A stretch of 64,000 bases of DNA from Choanephora cucurbitarum (GCA_025331435.1 JAIWNI010000041.1:1-64000), one strand, 5' to 3'. Positions 46,205 through 58,407 are shown, numbered from the stretch's first letter. Notes: a model not told the origin generated them from the letters alone. Program-made: numbers and translations.

Positions 46205-46304
46205 TCTGAAATAAAAGCTTGGTGCTGTCTGAACAATGAATAGAAAATAGGGCGGAAATAGAAAGTGAATACGGTGCCTTTTTATACTTGGTTGATTCTT
46301 GATA

Positions 46305-46471
46305 CAGTCCGACCTATTGAATTTGGCGTTTCATGAAAAAAGAAATGGCACATTTGCCAATACTGTTTCATTCTAGTATTCCTTGTAAAAGTGCAGATCA
46401 AGATGAAATAATATTGGCAAACGCGCCATTTCTTTTTTCATGAAATCCGCCATTTGGGACCGTAAGCACTG
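46305..46471. mobile_element. 167-bp MITE with long inverted repeat and TA duplication
   Basis: An inverted repeat of about 50 bp (left ttcatgaaaaaagaaatggc, right gccatttcttttttcatgaa) forms a large hairpin. The outer ends are CAGT..ACTG flanked by TA on both sides, again Tc1/mariner-like. The outermost 20 bp of the two arms match only partly. It lies in the presumed promoter of the gene starting at 46204. Confidence 0.75.
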
Positions 46472-46877
46472 TACCGTTTACGATCTTCTAAAGTGTAGAA
46501 ATTGTATTGAAGCAAACTTTTTTTCTTGGCAGTAACTTCTTCCATGATGGTCTTCTTCAACTCGATGATCTTTGTTTTTGATGCATTTTCGAAGATCACA
46601 ACTGAAATGATTTTCCTTCAGTAAAATTAGTTGCTTTTTGCTCTCTTTCATTAAAGATGTGCCGTCTTCATTAAAAAAAATTCCATGTTGTAAAGTGTCT
46701 AATCAAGCAAATACGATAGAGAGTAATTAAAGTTCGAAAAGTTGTCCAAATGGAGCTTAAAAAAGTGGGCAATTGAGTTCTAAATTCCAACCCATCTTTT
46801 CAAAAAAAGTGTCCAAATGAGGGTGGACGCACTGCAATCTTTATTCTATTTTATTTTTAAAACAGCTGCCATTTAGC

Positions 46878-48124
46878 ATGGCTACCACTAATCCATTTTA
46901 TGACTCTAAAATTCAGATTCTGCAAGAAGCCTTTCCATCTACAGAACGCTCAGTGATTGAAGATGTGTTATTGAATACAAATGCTGACTTGAATCAGACT
47001 TTCGAGATCCTTCTCGAGATAAACAATGGTGTTGCTCAACCGATGAAGGCGCCGACCAGTAGTGTATGCAAATAGAAGACAATTACATTTATGTACATAT
47101 AACTCATATTTCTAAAGAATCCTTTCGATATGAACTCGACTCCAAACCCAGCATTAAACCCTTTTCTTGTGAGTGTATTACCTATAGTGTCTAACTGTCT
47201 ATTTATCTTTTTTCTTAAAGCAAGAGAATCCACCGCCTTTGACAGTAAGACAAGAATTGGCTCAATGGCGCCGAGAATTAAGAGAGGAAGGCAGACAGAG
47301 ATTGAACAGCACTCGGAAGAATCATACGTCAACACCCAATTTATCTATCTCGGGTAAAGATCTTGAGGGGGAGGTTTTTACCTGTTTCTTTCTTTCTGAC
47401 CAATTCTTTTCTAAGCAGGCCATGTTAGATCATTATGGCATAACACAGGTAGCATACAGGAAGCCATTGTTGTCATGTAGATAGAACTCAACTGGTTTTT
47501 ATTAGAAAATGGACATTTCAGAACGTCTTCAGGACGATATCAAAGGTGATACTAAAGAACATTAAAAAAAAATGAAACATATCAACTCACATTTCAAGAT
47601 AAGACCTTTACGCACAGACCACTCTTTGAATGGATTGACCCATTCTACTAGTGCACCCAACGTCAGCCATACTTTTCAAAGTAATGTGGATCTTCTTTTG
47701 TATAGAAACTATTCAAACTAACCAAAACATTCAGATGGCTCTCAATCATCCTCGCCTTCAAATACACGGTCTCCCCCTCCATTACCAGCCAGAAGACAGC
47801 GTCATCATACTGCTGGTAAAACTATAATTGAAAAAGAGAGAGAGAGAGAAATAAGAAGGGCTTACCCTTTGTTTATTCAGATACCAGAAATCCCTTTTGT
47901 TCAAGCGATAGCAGGTCTATCTCAACACCCAGTTACATACCATCTCAAAACGAACCTCATCGTATGTTCAATTGTGTTTGTTATTAGCTACCTTACTCAA
48001 CTTTTTCTTTTTGATTTCTATGTACTTAGATGAGTCTTCACCAAATCCCTTTGAAGAAACCGATTTACCACCACCAGCTTACAACGAAATTCAAAGAGAT
48101 AGAATCATAAATGCTATGCCTTAA
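46878..48124 (+). CDS. CUE-domain protein with NPF and PPAY motifs (257 aa, 9 exons)
   Basis: Model: 46878-47063, 47118-47168, 47221-47353, 47419-47448, 47506-47545, 47604-47680, 47735-47815, 47881-47961, 48030-48124. All phases close to the stop. Residues about 11-52 are a CUE ubiquitin-binding domain (ILQEAFPSTERSVIEDVLLN, DLNQTFEILLEI). The rest is disordered and carries five Asn-Pro-Phe motifs (NPFY, NPFD, NPFL, NPFC, NPFE), which bind EH domains of endocytic proteins, and near the C-terminus LPPPAYNEI, a PPxY motif for WW domains of Nedd4/Rsp5-type ligases. The combination suggests a ubiquitin-dependent endocytic or sorting adaptor. Exons are very small (30 and 40 nt), so automatic annotation may miss it. 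The name in other fungi is not known to me. Confidence 0.75.
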
Positions 48125-50549
48125 ATAGAGTTGTGTATTCTTTATCGAAATAAAACAAAAGAGTACCCTCAAGGTAATATCATGTAGGGAAATTAATGCA
48201 GACACTTCTTTTTACTTCTGGACACATCATCAGCTCTATACTGCTTGTCTAACAAGACTGAAACCAGTAAAGTATGAGGATGTACTTTTCTTAAACAATC
48301 CAGTTTGAAGTTTAATCTCTTTGGAAGTTACGGGATGATTGCTTTCGTCAGTAGGTTAAAATATTATAGGCAACATCCTTCTATGATTTTGAGAGGTAAT
48401 ACTTGGATCTCCTCCTCTCTTTCCTCAAGCTTTCTTTAGAATAAGGATAGATTGCCTCAAGATAAGAGAATAGCCAGATTATATCAAGAGAGCGGGAGGA
48501 AAGTAAGTACACATCTATAAATACAAAAGAAGCATTGCTTTCTCCTCAAGAACCCCCCACATCACTGACTTTTTCTTTTCTCACTATGATCAACTACTCT
48601 TATGTCAAATAGATGAGAAACTCACTCTGTTAAGAATTCAAAAAAGGCAACATCTCTGTCTCTGAAACCATGGGATCATGCTCTTTCTCCTGTCAATAAC
48701 CAAATGCAATTATGTTGTCATTTGACTCTGATATGTGCGTTGGTATCAGAGACATCATGACGGATCACTTGCCGCATTTGGTTTATCTCAATGACACTTG
48801 GAAGAGAGTCAAGGCACTGAAAAGAGATCACTCCAAGAGATGGATCGCATCAAGGTAGCTATAAGATCAATGCTGTTGACCGTATAACCTACATTTCAAG
48901 CGTCTCAAAGCAATAAAGGAAACCGCTCATTTCTTACCTGAGCAATAGCATTCCTATAGAAGAAATGGTTAGCCTTAATTTCAATGCGAAAACATTTGTT
49001 TTTCTGAAAAACGACTCTACTTTATAGGCTGGCAGGAAATCAAGAGACTCATGCTAAAAACAGCCAAGTTAGTTATTGTAAAGACCTTCAGCGTCATGAG
49101 ATTTGTATGTTGACGAAACAATGTGATAAACCAACATAGATACATCACCACACTCTATCTCAAGTCATGTTTAACAAAAAAACCTTTCTCTTTCAAATGA
49201 CCTGAAGGGCTCATATAGTCATTAACCGAGTTGCACAAAAGAAATTGGTAAATCTTATTACTTTGGTATCCCCCCACCTTCTTCTGAGATAAGAAAACGG
49301 ACCCTGACCACTCGGGAAGAAGATAGGCTAAGAGATAATCATGACTGATATGTGATCAAAAAGACATGCAAAACAATTGTTGCCAATTGGACATTAAGAA
49401 AATCTTTTCAGGCTGGCTCCTAGTACATACTGTAGGATTATTCTCTCGAGAAAATGGACCCAAACTAAGCGTTCCTGAAACACAATAAACCATACAAAAA
49501 TAAGGTCTCTATAGCACAGCTCTAAGCCAATTTCAAAAAGAATGGACCCTGAAGATAAAAGAAAGAAAGAAAGAGAGAGAGAGAGTATGACCAAAGAATC
49601 TTCCGAAAAAAGTATACAGACAAACTCCGCAAAGAAACCCAAAAGACAAACAATAAGCGCAAGAATGCTACCTCATCAGAAAAAAAAACCAAGACAGTGG
49701 CTCAAGAAAGGTCTCCCCCCGTTCAATTTACCCAAAATAGCATAATAATTTTTATTGAATGAAATGTCAACATATAGTAATGTTCTACTATAAATAACCT
49801 TTTTCTTTTTATAAGATGTATGGCATATTAAGAAACCTGGGCTTAACAATGCCTAATTAGCTCTCCGGTTCAAATTAGAGCATAAGATCTAGCGTGATAA
49901 TGCATAGTGTAAGCACATCTTCAAGGGTAAATCAGTTCATGCAATGGCTCTATGTTTATGATACCAAGACCCAGTAAATCAGTACAAGAAATGATGTACT
50001 CACGAATACCATTGTCAAACAGATAGATCATGTTGCATCGCTTTCTTTGTATTTCACCTGGTGTTTATCTTCTTGACCAAACAGGCCTTGAACACAGAGT
50101 AAAGTGACATTTTATTGAACTGCCAATATAGAGTAGCACATAGTAACACAAATTGCCATGAAGTTTACCTTTTTATAGTTTGTTTATAAAAGAAACTCTG
50201 TTCTATCGAAAGAAGAACACGTCTTTAGCGCGCTTGGTAGGATCGTCATTAGGGCTTAAAAGAAAGAAAATAAACAAATAAAGGTTTTAAACTAAATTAG
50301 ATTGATTGGTTCCTCAATAGCAGAATAACTTCCACACTTTTAAATTTGTGTAACTTGAGTAAGCCCACGTTTTTATCATTTTATTGATTAGGGGCTCGTT
50401 GTATACTCACCATATATGGCATGTATCATTTTGAATGTCCCCCCCCCCCCCCCCTCCTATATTACAATGTTATATGACACTATATTTATTTTATTTTATT
50501 TTATTTTATTATTTCTCTTTCTTTCTTTCACTCTTTACTTTCTACTACT
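48125..50549. other. Intergenic, no gene recognised
   Basis: About 2.4 kb. A plus-strand frame of 67 codons at 49542-49745 is Lys/Arg-rich low-complexity and not convincing. A (TTTTA)n tract lies near 50485-50510. Confidence 0.45.
50439..50454 (+). repeat. Poly-C tract (16 C)
   Basis: A run of 16 C's, about 95 bp before the start of the next gene. It stands out in this AT-rich sequence. A similar tract precedes SEC11. Confidence 0.9.
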
Positions 50550-52661
50550 ATGAGCCATATAGCCAATGAAAAGGCATTAAAAGCTTCTTTTGATCAAAAG
50601 ACAATTCCCAATTTAGTTAGTAATGAGCACCATTTTGTTATATGTCAAACGATATTAACTTTTCCAAAAAAAAAAAATAAAAGAAAAAAGAAACCAATCG
50701 CCCTGAAGGAATTTCAAACAAACAGACAGCTGAGGTAAGAAAGGTTGTCTATAAAATGATTGATTTTTACTGAATCTATATATACACAGTCTCCTAATAA
50801 ATCAAGATTCAATGACTATGAAATCTCGCTTCATCCTACCTGTCCTTTCCCAGATAAACAACAACAAACAGATGAAGGTAAGGTTAAAATTAGACAGCCA
50901 ATCATTGTATTCATATGAGACCTGTAGGCTATTTAAACAACACGACCAACGAACATGCTGAAAACACACTAGAAGATAACCTATCCGAAAAGAAAACTTC
51001 ATTCAGTAGACGCCCTTCACAACTATCACAAGATCTCTCATTCAATGCACTCTGTCCACCCTCACATGTCCTTAAGGCAAGAAGACTCTCCAAAAACACC
51101 ATTAAAGCCTCTGTCTCGACACCCATCATCTCATCCACTCAAAGATCAAGAAAACCTTCATTTGTAGATGGCTATCAAAAGGAATTCATCAGCAGTCAAA
51201 GTGCAGTCAGTCCAAGATTTATGGCCTTAAGGAAACTAAGTGAGGTCACTTCAGTAAGTTAGAAGATAGTGCTATTATTAGTTCTCATGATTCACACCAT
51301 TCTCCTTCAAGTTACCATCCCATTCACTCTCATTTGCAGCTGTGCCGCCTGTTCCACAAATACCATCCAACTACCAACCATCCGCGGAAAACAAAGAGGA
51401 GGACACGCTTGAGAGCCGCATGTTATCACGTATTGATGACATTATCGAAACTCAGCTTCAGTTCCATCTAGGACAGATTGTCTGGAGAGCATCCGAGAAT
51501 CACCTAGAGGCTCGTCGGTTCTGGGAGGAACAAAAGAAAGACATGTTGAGTTTTGCTGCTAATGTAGTCGATCGTATGGAAAGTCAGATGGATATCCAAC
51601 GCAAGGCCATTTCGGCATCCGAACGGAAACACGAAGATCATAGTGAATGCCGTCAATCTAAATTGTCAGACTATCCATTGTTTGAGTTTGAAGTTCTCAA
51701 GACAAGGAACACCGAACTTGAGAGACAACACGAACTCGACCTTGTCTCTCTCCAGACCTTGGCCCAGACAACTGAAGCCATGGCCAGTCGATTAAAGGCA
51801 CTTGAACAACCTGCTCCAAAGACACCGGAAGGGTCGGTCGATCGAAAAAAGCTGTATGACCTCGAGACAGAGAACAAGCAACTCAAGAGTCAGATCCAAC
51901 AGATGCAGGAAATCAATCAACAACTGCTGGAGGAAGCCACTGCGCATGAAAACAAAATCAAAACTCAGAATAAAGAGCTGAGGCAGTTGAAACATCAATT
52001 GGCTGAAGCTGAGCTGACTATTCTCAATACCAAACGAAGGATGAAATCGACTTCGAGCACATCTACTGTATCCCTAGAAGATCGTGGTATTGATTGCAGT
52101 GAAGATTTCGGTAAGAAAACAAAGAAGAAGAGACCGTCTATTGAAGATTGGGCAGATATGATGCAGTCTGAAGATGAAGCCAAAAAGACAGCTGAAGAAT
52201 GGGCACTGAAGTACAAAGAACTTCAACTGAAATACCATGAGGTGTGCACCACATTAGAAGAAAACAACCTAGAAGACCTCACAGCATTGTTAAACAAGAA
52301 AGATGAAGAAATACGTCATTTGAAGCAGGCTGAGAATGTCAATCGAATCCAGATAGATTATTTGCAGCTTGAGTTGGACAAATACCAAAAGAAATCAAGC
52401 ACCGATGTCAAACAAAAGGCACGTCGAAGTCAACCCCCAAGAACACGACCGATCACACCTGTCAATCAGACAGTACCGACAAAGCCCTCCTCGCCAGACT
52501 CTGGTTATATTACTGAAGATGGTTATTTGACATTTACAACTGAAATCAATGGTAAACCATCGCGTTATTCTATCAAAATTCCTCAGAAACCAAAAGAGCA
52601 TGTCAAGAACTCAAAGTTAAATCCAAATGCATCAGCATGGAAAAAGCAACAATCAGCTTAA
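50550..52661 (+). CDS. Coiled-coil protein of unknown function (619 aa, 5 exons)
   Basis: Model: 50550-50636, 50684-50734, 50790-50877, 50928-51239, 51340-52661. The first three exons are short and less certain; the last is firm. The N-terminal 180 residues are Ser/Lys-rich and disordered. Residues about 200-300 are helical (ESRMLSRIDDIIETQLQFHL, VDRMESQMDIQRKAISASER), followed by long coiled coils (KLYDLETENKQLKSQIQQMQ, NKIKTQNKELRQLKHQLAEA) and a second coil around 440-520. The tail holds SGYITEDGYLTFTTEINGKP, a possible short beta-hairpin. It has no enzymatic domain and no membrane segment. It resembles cytoskeletal or spindle-pole scaffolds in composition only. The 3' end converges on the OLE1 gene with a 133-bp gap. 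Confidence 0.7.
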
Positions 52662-52794
52662 ACCATAAATACCCTCTTATATTAGATCTTTCCCTCCTTC
52701 AACACATATATATATTATATATACCTTATCATTTAGTTTTTCTTAACATACCTCACTTTTTATTATTATTAAATAACAGAATTAATTTAGATGT

Positions 52795-54066
52795 TTATTT
52801 TAAATGATCAATGATGCCTACACGCATACTAGTCAATAGATTACGAGCACCATTGGAGTGATTATAGACAGAGCCATTAAACGAATGAGTCATGTCTTTA
52901 CCTAAGCCAGCCAAGATATATTTTGAACCTCCAGGATGATCTAACTTTTCTACATCATACACCATACCATCTAGCACAATCCATTGCTTGTTTTGCTCCA
53001 AGACCATCTTTTCGACTTCCTTCATGCTATAGACAGTCAACTGTTCCAGTGGTTTACCATAGTCCAATTGAGACTTGAGTCTGTCCAGTTGCTTCTCTAT
53101 CATCTGAGCCTGACCCTTTTGGATTTCATTGGCAGGAAATGTCTTGAGATGATAGGCCATACCAAAGAAACTCAAGAGCCGAATCAACCATTTGGTAGGA
53201 TCATATTGGTACCAAAGAATGGCATTGCGATAATCTTGAGGAAATTCATGATGAAAGTTGTGATAACCCTCACCAAATGTCACTAAAGCAGTAATCCAAG
53301 AGTTCTTGGGTGTATGGTAATCATCAAAGGGTGTATCGCCTATCCAATGCGCTAAACTGTTGACACAGAAGGTAGCATGATGGACCACCACAAGACGACA
53401 GAGACCAGCATACACAAATCCACCTCGATAGTCACCCCAACCGAGACCAGCCAGTAGACAGGGGAACACAAAGGCCATGCCTATTGCAAACAAGAGATAA
53501 TGACGATGTTGGAATTGAACGAGTGGATCTTTTTTGAGATCAGCCGTGTCTGCATAACCTATACGGCCCTTGGGACGATGGATCAACATCCAACCGATAT
53601 GCGAAAAGAAGAAGCCTCGGGTGGCCGCATAAGGATCTTTGTCTGAATCTGTCCAACGGTGATGTGCACGGTGACCTCTTGACCACCATTGAATGGAACC
53701 CTCAAAGGCACCTGAACCAGCCAGACAGAGGATGATTTGAGTCAGTCGATTGCAATCAAAGGACCGATGAGACCAGTAACGATGATAGCCTGCTGTGATA
53801 CCAATGCCTGTTGTCATGTAATAACAGAGTGCCCAGTAGAACGTCTTTGAGTGAAGTGGTGTGATAGAGGCAAAATAGATGGCCATGACTGCAGTGGATA
53901 TCAACAAGATGGATTGGAACCAATTGATGCGAGAGGCAATGTTGGATAATGTAGTAGGGCTATCAAATAAGGGAGGCAGTGTAGAATCAGCCAATGGGAC
54001 TTGACGTGCTTCAGTGGGTGTGAAGGCATAAGGAGGATGTTTTCTTTCTTGATTTGTGGTAGACAT
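52795..54066 (-). CDS. OLE1: Stearoyl-CoA delta-9 desaturase with C-terminal cytochrome b5 (423 aa)
   Basis: Single exon. It introduces the cis-9 double bond into palmitoyl- and stearoyl-CoA at the ER membrane, using electrons delivered through its own b5 domain. Two pairs of membrane segments surround the three iron-binding histidine boxes: HRYWSH (95-100), HRAHH (132-136) and HNFHH (269-273). Residues about 345-420 are cytochrome b5 (WIVLDGMVYDVEKLDHPGGS; heme ligands His377 in HPGG and His403 in YNHSNGA). Length is a little below yeast Ole1 because the N-terminus is shorter. Mucorales usually have several isozymes. The gene is divergent from the Ish1-type gene and convergent with the coiled-coil gene. 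Confidence 0.95.
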   Translation of the reverse strand: MSTTNQERKHPPYAFTPTEARQVPLADSTLPPLFDSPTTLSNIASRINWFQSILLISTAVMAIYFASITPLHSKTFYWALCYYMTTGIGITAGYHRYWSHRSFDCNRLTQIILCLAGSGAFEGSIQWWSRGHRAHHRWTDSDKDPYAATRGFFFSHIGWMLIHRPKGRIGYADTADLKKDPLVQFQHRHYLLFAIGMAFVFPCLLAGLGWGDYRGGFVYAGLCRLVVVHHATFCVNSLAHWIGDTPFDDYHTPKNSWITALVTFGEGYHNFHHEFPQDYRNAILWYQYDPTKWLIRLLSFFGMAYHLKTFPANEIQKGQAQMIEKQLDRLKSQLDYGKPLEQLTVYSMKEVEKMVLEQNKQWIVLDGMVYDVEKLDHPGGSKYILAGLGKDMTHSFNGSVYNHSNGARNLLTSMRVGIIDHLK

Positions 54067-54947
54067 AAGAGGAATTGAAGGATTTTTTCTGTTGAATTAG
54101 ACAAAAGCTTTTATACTCAAGCCTAAATAGAATTATGAGGCCATTTGTTTCATTTGTTGGGATTTTTTTTTAGGGGAATTGGGGAAAGATCAAGAAAAAA
54201 AAACAAGGGAATGCCTCAACAAGCAAAGTATGAATGAATGTTAATAGATCATGTCTTTTATGGAAAAAAAAAACCTCTATTCAATGCCTTTGATAGGATC
54301 AATTGAAGAATACATTGACAACATTCATGAATGTCAAATTACCTTTTTCCCTTATGTCTTTTAAGTCTCCCATTTTCTTTTTATTAGACAATCACTTAAA
54401 ATGGCATGACTTTATTTGACTTTTTTTCCAAAAGAAGCATTCGAATTTCAAATTCAGTTCACTTCTTTATGCAGGACTTTTTTTTTTTATTTAAAATCAC
54501 ACTCTCTTTTTACTCTTGTATTTTTTTTTCTATTTCGGATCATATAAAGCTCCGAAGCCATAGACAAACTAGAGTGTATTTAAAGTTAATGTTGTCAATA
54601 TTGAAATAAAGAAGAAAAACACGTCAAGTGTCAATCACGTCTAAATACGCGAAATTTCCAAAAAAGAAAAATAAGGCACTGATTTTCGAGAACAAAAGAA
54701 GCAAGTTAGAAATGATGTATAGGTGATGTGAATTGTTAAAAATAATTTACGTCATATTGGATCTACAATACTAAATAAAGCAGATAACGAAAAGAAAGAA
54801 AGAGAGCTTCATGGTGACCTCATTCATTTATGCAGTTTGAGACTTTTTTTTTTCATATATAAAAAAAACCCTTTGCTCTTTCTTTTTTTTTCACATTTGA
54901 AACCACTTTTTTTTTCTCTTTTTTTACTATATACACCATATTACACT
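54067..54947. other. Divergent promoter region between OLE1 and the Ish1-type gene
   Basis: About 880 bp of AT-rich DNA with many T and A runs, including pyrimidine-rich tracts (about 54880-54925) just upstream of the Ish1-type ATG. No transposon or RNA gene was seen. Confidence 0.5.
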
Positions 54948-56412
54948 ATGAAAACCTCAAGATATATTGCTCTTCCCTTAGCTTATGCTGCTTGTCTCCT
55001 TATGGTGGCTAACCAAGTACAGGCCAAAGGTAAGCTTATTTAAAGTAGTGTTGAGAGAGAAAAGGTAAACTGATAGATAAATAGCTGCTACTGAACAAGT
55101 AGAGGATATTGCCAATTGGTCAAAGGATCAACTCCAAGCTTATTTTGATAAATACCAAATTGCATATGATAAAAATGATGAAACCCTATTGGAAACAGCT
55201 CGACGATACCGTGATGCTGCTGCTACCAATGCCAATATCTTCGTGAACGACAAAGCCGGTAGTATCTCTCGTCTGATGGATGGTATCAAAATCAAGTTGG
55301 AAAAGAACTACAAGTTATCTGCCAACCAACTGGAAGGACTCTACAATGATCTCTCTCATGAACTCAAACAACTTGAATTAAGTGGTAGTTTAACACAAGA
55401 CAAGGTCAAACAGGCTCTTGACCAATACCAACGCCAGGCCATCAAACAAAAGTACCTTACTGAAGCCCAATACAAGCAACTCTCCAATGATATCTCTAGC
55501 TCATTTGCTCAACCTACCTGGTACCAACGTATCTTGGGTCGTGATAACCACTTTGACACCTCTTTCCAGACCTGGATGTCCACCAATGTTGTCCAACGCT
55601 TGCAACAGAACAAAGAATTGACCAAGGAAGAAATCGATCAGGTGGCTAACGTGTTGAAGAGAGCCATTGAAAAGTCATCTAATTCACTTCAAGATTTGGC
55701 CACACCTGCCTGGTGGAAGCAGTTGGGTAAGGACCTTGAGAAGGAAGGCAAGTTAAAGCAACAACAGACAGAGAACATCTTGGACTCCTTAAGAGATGAA
55801 GTCTATGCCTATAAGATCTTTGCTACTGATTATGCTGGTCAAACCAAGCAAGCATCTCAAAATGCCTTGTTCAATGCTATTCATTACCTCAAGGATACCG
55901 GTTTTGGTCTCTATCAGGCTGTCCTTAATCCCTTAAAGCGTGGACAAGACCAGAGTTATCAAGCCATCTCCACTGCTCAATCTGCCGCTCACTCTGCCAC
56001 CAATGCAGCTGGTAGTTCTGCCTCTTCCATGGTAGCTTCTATGACTGATGCTGCTGCCTCTGCTACTGATGCTGCTGCCTCTTCTGCCTCTGTCTTGCGT
56101 TCTCAAGCTACTCAAAGTGCCTATGATGCCAAGGATAACTTTGGTCGTTTCTGGCGTCAAAAGGAAATGGAAACTTATCGAAAGATTGGTTACACTGAGG
56201 CTCATATTGACTGGATTGAGAACTATCTCTCCAAGACATTCCATGCCAAGGCTAACTTTGCCAAGGGCACTGTTCAAAGTGCTGTCAATACCATTCGTCA
56301 ATATTTGATTCAAGCCAAGATTCAGACTGCTGCTCATGTTGATGCTCAATTGAAGTCACTTGAAGGTCTTATTGAACATTACAGACGTACTACAGTCCGT
56401 GATGAATTGTAA
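54948..56412 (+). CDS. Ish1/Msc1-type stress-associated protein with signal peptide (469 aa, 2 exons)
   Basis: Model: 54948-55029 and 55085-56412. The first exon is a signal peptide (basic start, hydrophobic core ALPLAYAACLLMVANQ, then QAK). After the intron follows an Ish1-type motif (IANWSKDQLQAYFDKYQIAY), then further Trp-containing helical units (AQPTWYQRILGRDNHFDTSF, ATPAWWKQLGKDLEKEGKLK) and a C-terminal unit (METYRKIGYTEAHIDWIENY). An Ala/Ser-rich stretch lies at about 340-385. Ish1 of fission yeast and Msc1 of budding yeast are ER/nuclear-envelope proteins linked to stress and DNA repair. The assignment rests on the W-S-x-x-x-L-x-x-x-L pattern, the signal peptide and the repeat layout. 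The polypyrimidine leader just before the ATG suggests strong expression, but this is inference. Confidence 0.75.
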
Positions 56413-56659
56413 ACAAAAAAAAAAAATAATAATAATATAGCTTCATTTTAATCATGAACACGTCATTCTTATGTATTTATAACTCTCTTTTCTCTTAATA
56501 ATAATCAATAACATGTGAGAAGAAAAAAAAAATGTTGTCAATATAAATAAACAAAATTTGATCATACAAAAAAAAAATACGCCTTTGGTTACATTTGTTC
56601 CCCCCAATGACCAATAGAAATTAGTATTTTGACAAATTACTTGTCTCATTAATCACGCC

Positions 56660-57130
56660 TCGCATGCAGTTTCTTGTGTATACAAAAAAAAAAAGAGATG
56701 TTATTGATAGCAGCAGGGAGAGTGTATTGGAAAGAGTAAAATGGTTTATCTCCAGAATTGGCAGACAAACTGTCCCGTCCACTACCCTTCTTAATATTCA
56801 GGGTTTAAGCAGTGAAATGTCTCTATACGCTGTTTTGCCTTTCACTTGTTATGAGCTGCTTTGGATGTTGAAGTTTGTGGATACAGGTATCGCAATGTGT
56901 TGTTTTTGTTCGTCATGCTGACTGTTGTGTAGTAGACATGACTTATCCTGTTTCCAAGTGTCACCATAGCGCAAGTGCTGTTTGATTCTCGAATCAATAC
57001 CCATACCTCTGTCACCAAACATCATAAGCAACTGTTTCCTGACTGGTAGAAGCACTATCTTCATTTCCTGTACCTTAAGCACAGATAGCGGTCTTTTGAT
57101 TTGAGTATCAAAGAAGCAAAATTGGAGTCA
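56660..57130 (-). pseudogene. Fanzor-like (TnpB-related) protein remnant
   Basis: Minus-strand frames with several stops and one shift give VLLPVRKQLLMMFGDRGMGI, then DSRIKQHLRYGDTWKQDKSC, then (other frame) LYTTVSMTNKNNT, and later ETFHCLNPEY. As I remember the family, the series GDRGxGxGSxIKxHxRYGxxWK, TNExNTSxxC and CLNP occurs in multicopy Mucorales proteins related to Fanzor/IS605 OrfB. The first cysteines of the zinc finger and the catalytic ends are not preserved. It is a dead copy and the family call is moderate. Confidence 0.42.
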
Positions 57131-57526
57131 AGCATGGTCAAAAGTAAGTCTATTGTATTATTCGAGTTACAGAGTGCACTATTTCTGGCTCTATTCCGTA
57201 CAAACAGCTTGATTGAATTATATCAAGCCTTTTTATCTGTGCCGTAATAGCGACTTATGAGTTGATCTTAGGTTGTATATACCAATGAAAAATTGTTCTT
57301 GGAAACTATCGCCAAGATAACTTGAAGGTCTCAATGACTTTCAAGAAACAAAGTTGCCACTACCAAAGAAAAGAAAGGCTTGATAGTATCTCAGGATTGC
57401 TTGAATAGATCGATGTCATTTGGATTAATAAAAAAATACCGGAGATTCAATCGTTTTTCCACCCTCCTTGTATCCATACACACTGACTTTCTCTCTCTTT
57501 TTCTATTGTTATTCTAGAGCTTAAAT

Positions 57527-58407
57527 ATGTCTGTCTTGTCTTTAAGTATGATCTCTCATGTTCGACTCAACTCAACATTAACTTCTCGATTCATTAGCTT
57601 CAGCCCTTAAAGCCTTTCAACCCTTTAAATCGACATCGATTCGTGTAGTTCAATCAAGGTAAAAAAAAAAAATTTTTTTCTTAATCACTTGTTTTGACAT
57701 TTCCCAAAAGCTTTTCTACTTCAGTGATTCGATCAGCAGAACAACCTAAGCCTGAAAGACCACAGATCGGTGCTTCATCTTTATTCGACAGTGTTCAAGA
57801 AGAAGCTCAAGAAAGCTTATCACAACAGGATGAGACATTGACAGAGAAACAAGTAAAGGACATACTTTGATGTCGATGCCAACATACTGAACTTTCCTTT
57901 TTCTCATTGTAGTTTTCTTTCTCTTCTGCTAACTTCAAAACCAGTCCTCGTAAGCTCAACATGCTTGCTCGTCAAATTCGTAATTTACCTGTGGATGAAG
58001 CTATTCGACAAATGGAATTTTCTGATAAACGTTCAGCCAAAAAGATCTTGCACAACTTGGCCTTTGCAAAGAAGAATGCTATGGATCAAAAGGGAATGAA
58101 GGAGATGGTTGTTTGTAAGTAGAATGGAGAAATTGGTTTGACTGTAAACTCATTGTTATTATCAGCCCAAGCTTGGGTGGGTAAGGGTAGATATATTCGA
58201 CGTATCAATCCTCATGGTCGTGGTCAATTTGGTCTTATGCATCATAAGGAAGCCCATATTAAATTCATCTTGAAGGAAGTAACATCTAAGGATACAGAAA
58301 AGACAGACAGAAGAAACATTAGAGGCTGGAAGGAATCTAAAAAGACATGGACTCCTTTAGACGAAACTAAGCCTATTTATAACCCCAAGCCTTTTTACAA
58401 TTGGTAA
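57527..58407 (+). CDS. MRPL22: Mitochondrial ribosomal protein uL22m (221 aa, 5 exons)
   Basis: Model: 57527-57545, 57598-57658, 57711-57852, 57913-58114, 58166-58407; phases agree throughout. The N-terminus is a mitochondrial presequence (no acidic residues, Ser/Arg-rich, ending SFSTSVIRSAEQ). The uL22 core is clear: FKTSPRKLNMLARQIRNLPV, DEAIRQMEFSDKRSAKKILH, AWVGKGRYIRRINPHGRGQF and the C-terminal extended loop (HHKEAHIKFILKEV). The protein lines the exit tunnel of the mitochondrial large ribosomal subunit. The first exon is only 19 nt, with its ATG at 57527. A later ATG would lose the targeting signal. Confidence 0.88.

Noticed and set aside
49542..49745. 67-residue Lys/Arg-rich protein
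   Set aside because: Low-complexity GA-rich DNA, no domain, no splice partners. Not distinguishable from chance.
49850..49900. tRNA-like segment with ggttcaaattagag
   Set aside because: No acceptor or anticodon stem can be paired around it.
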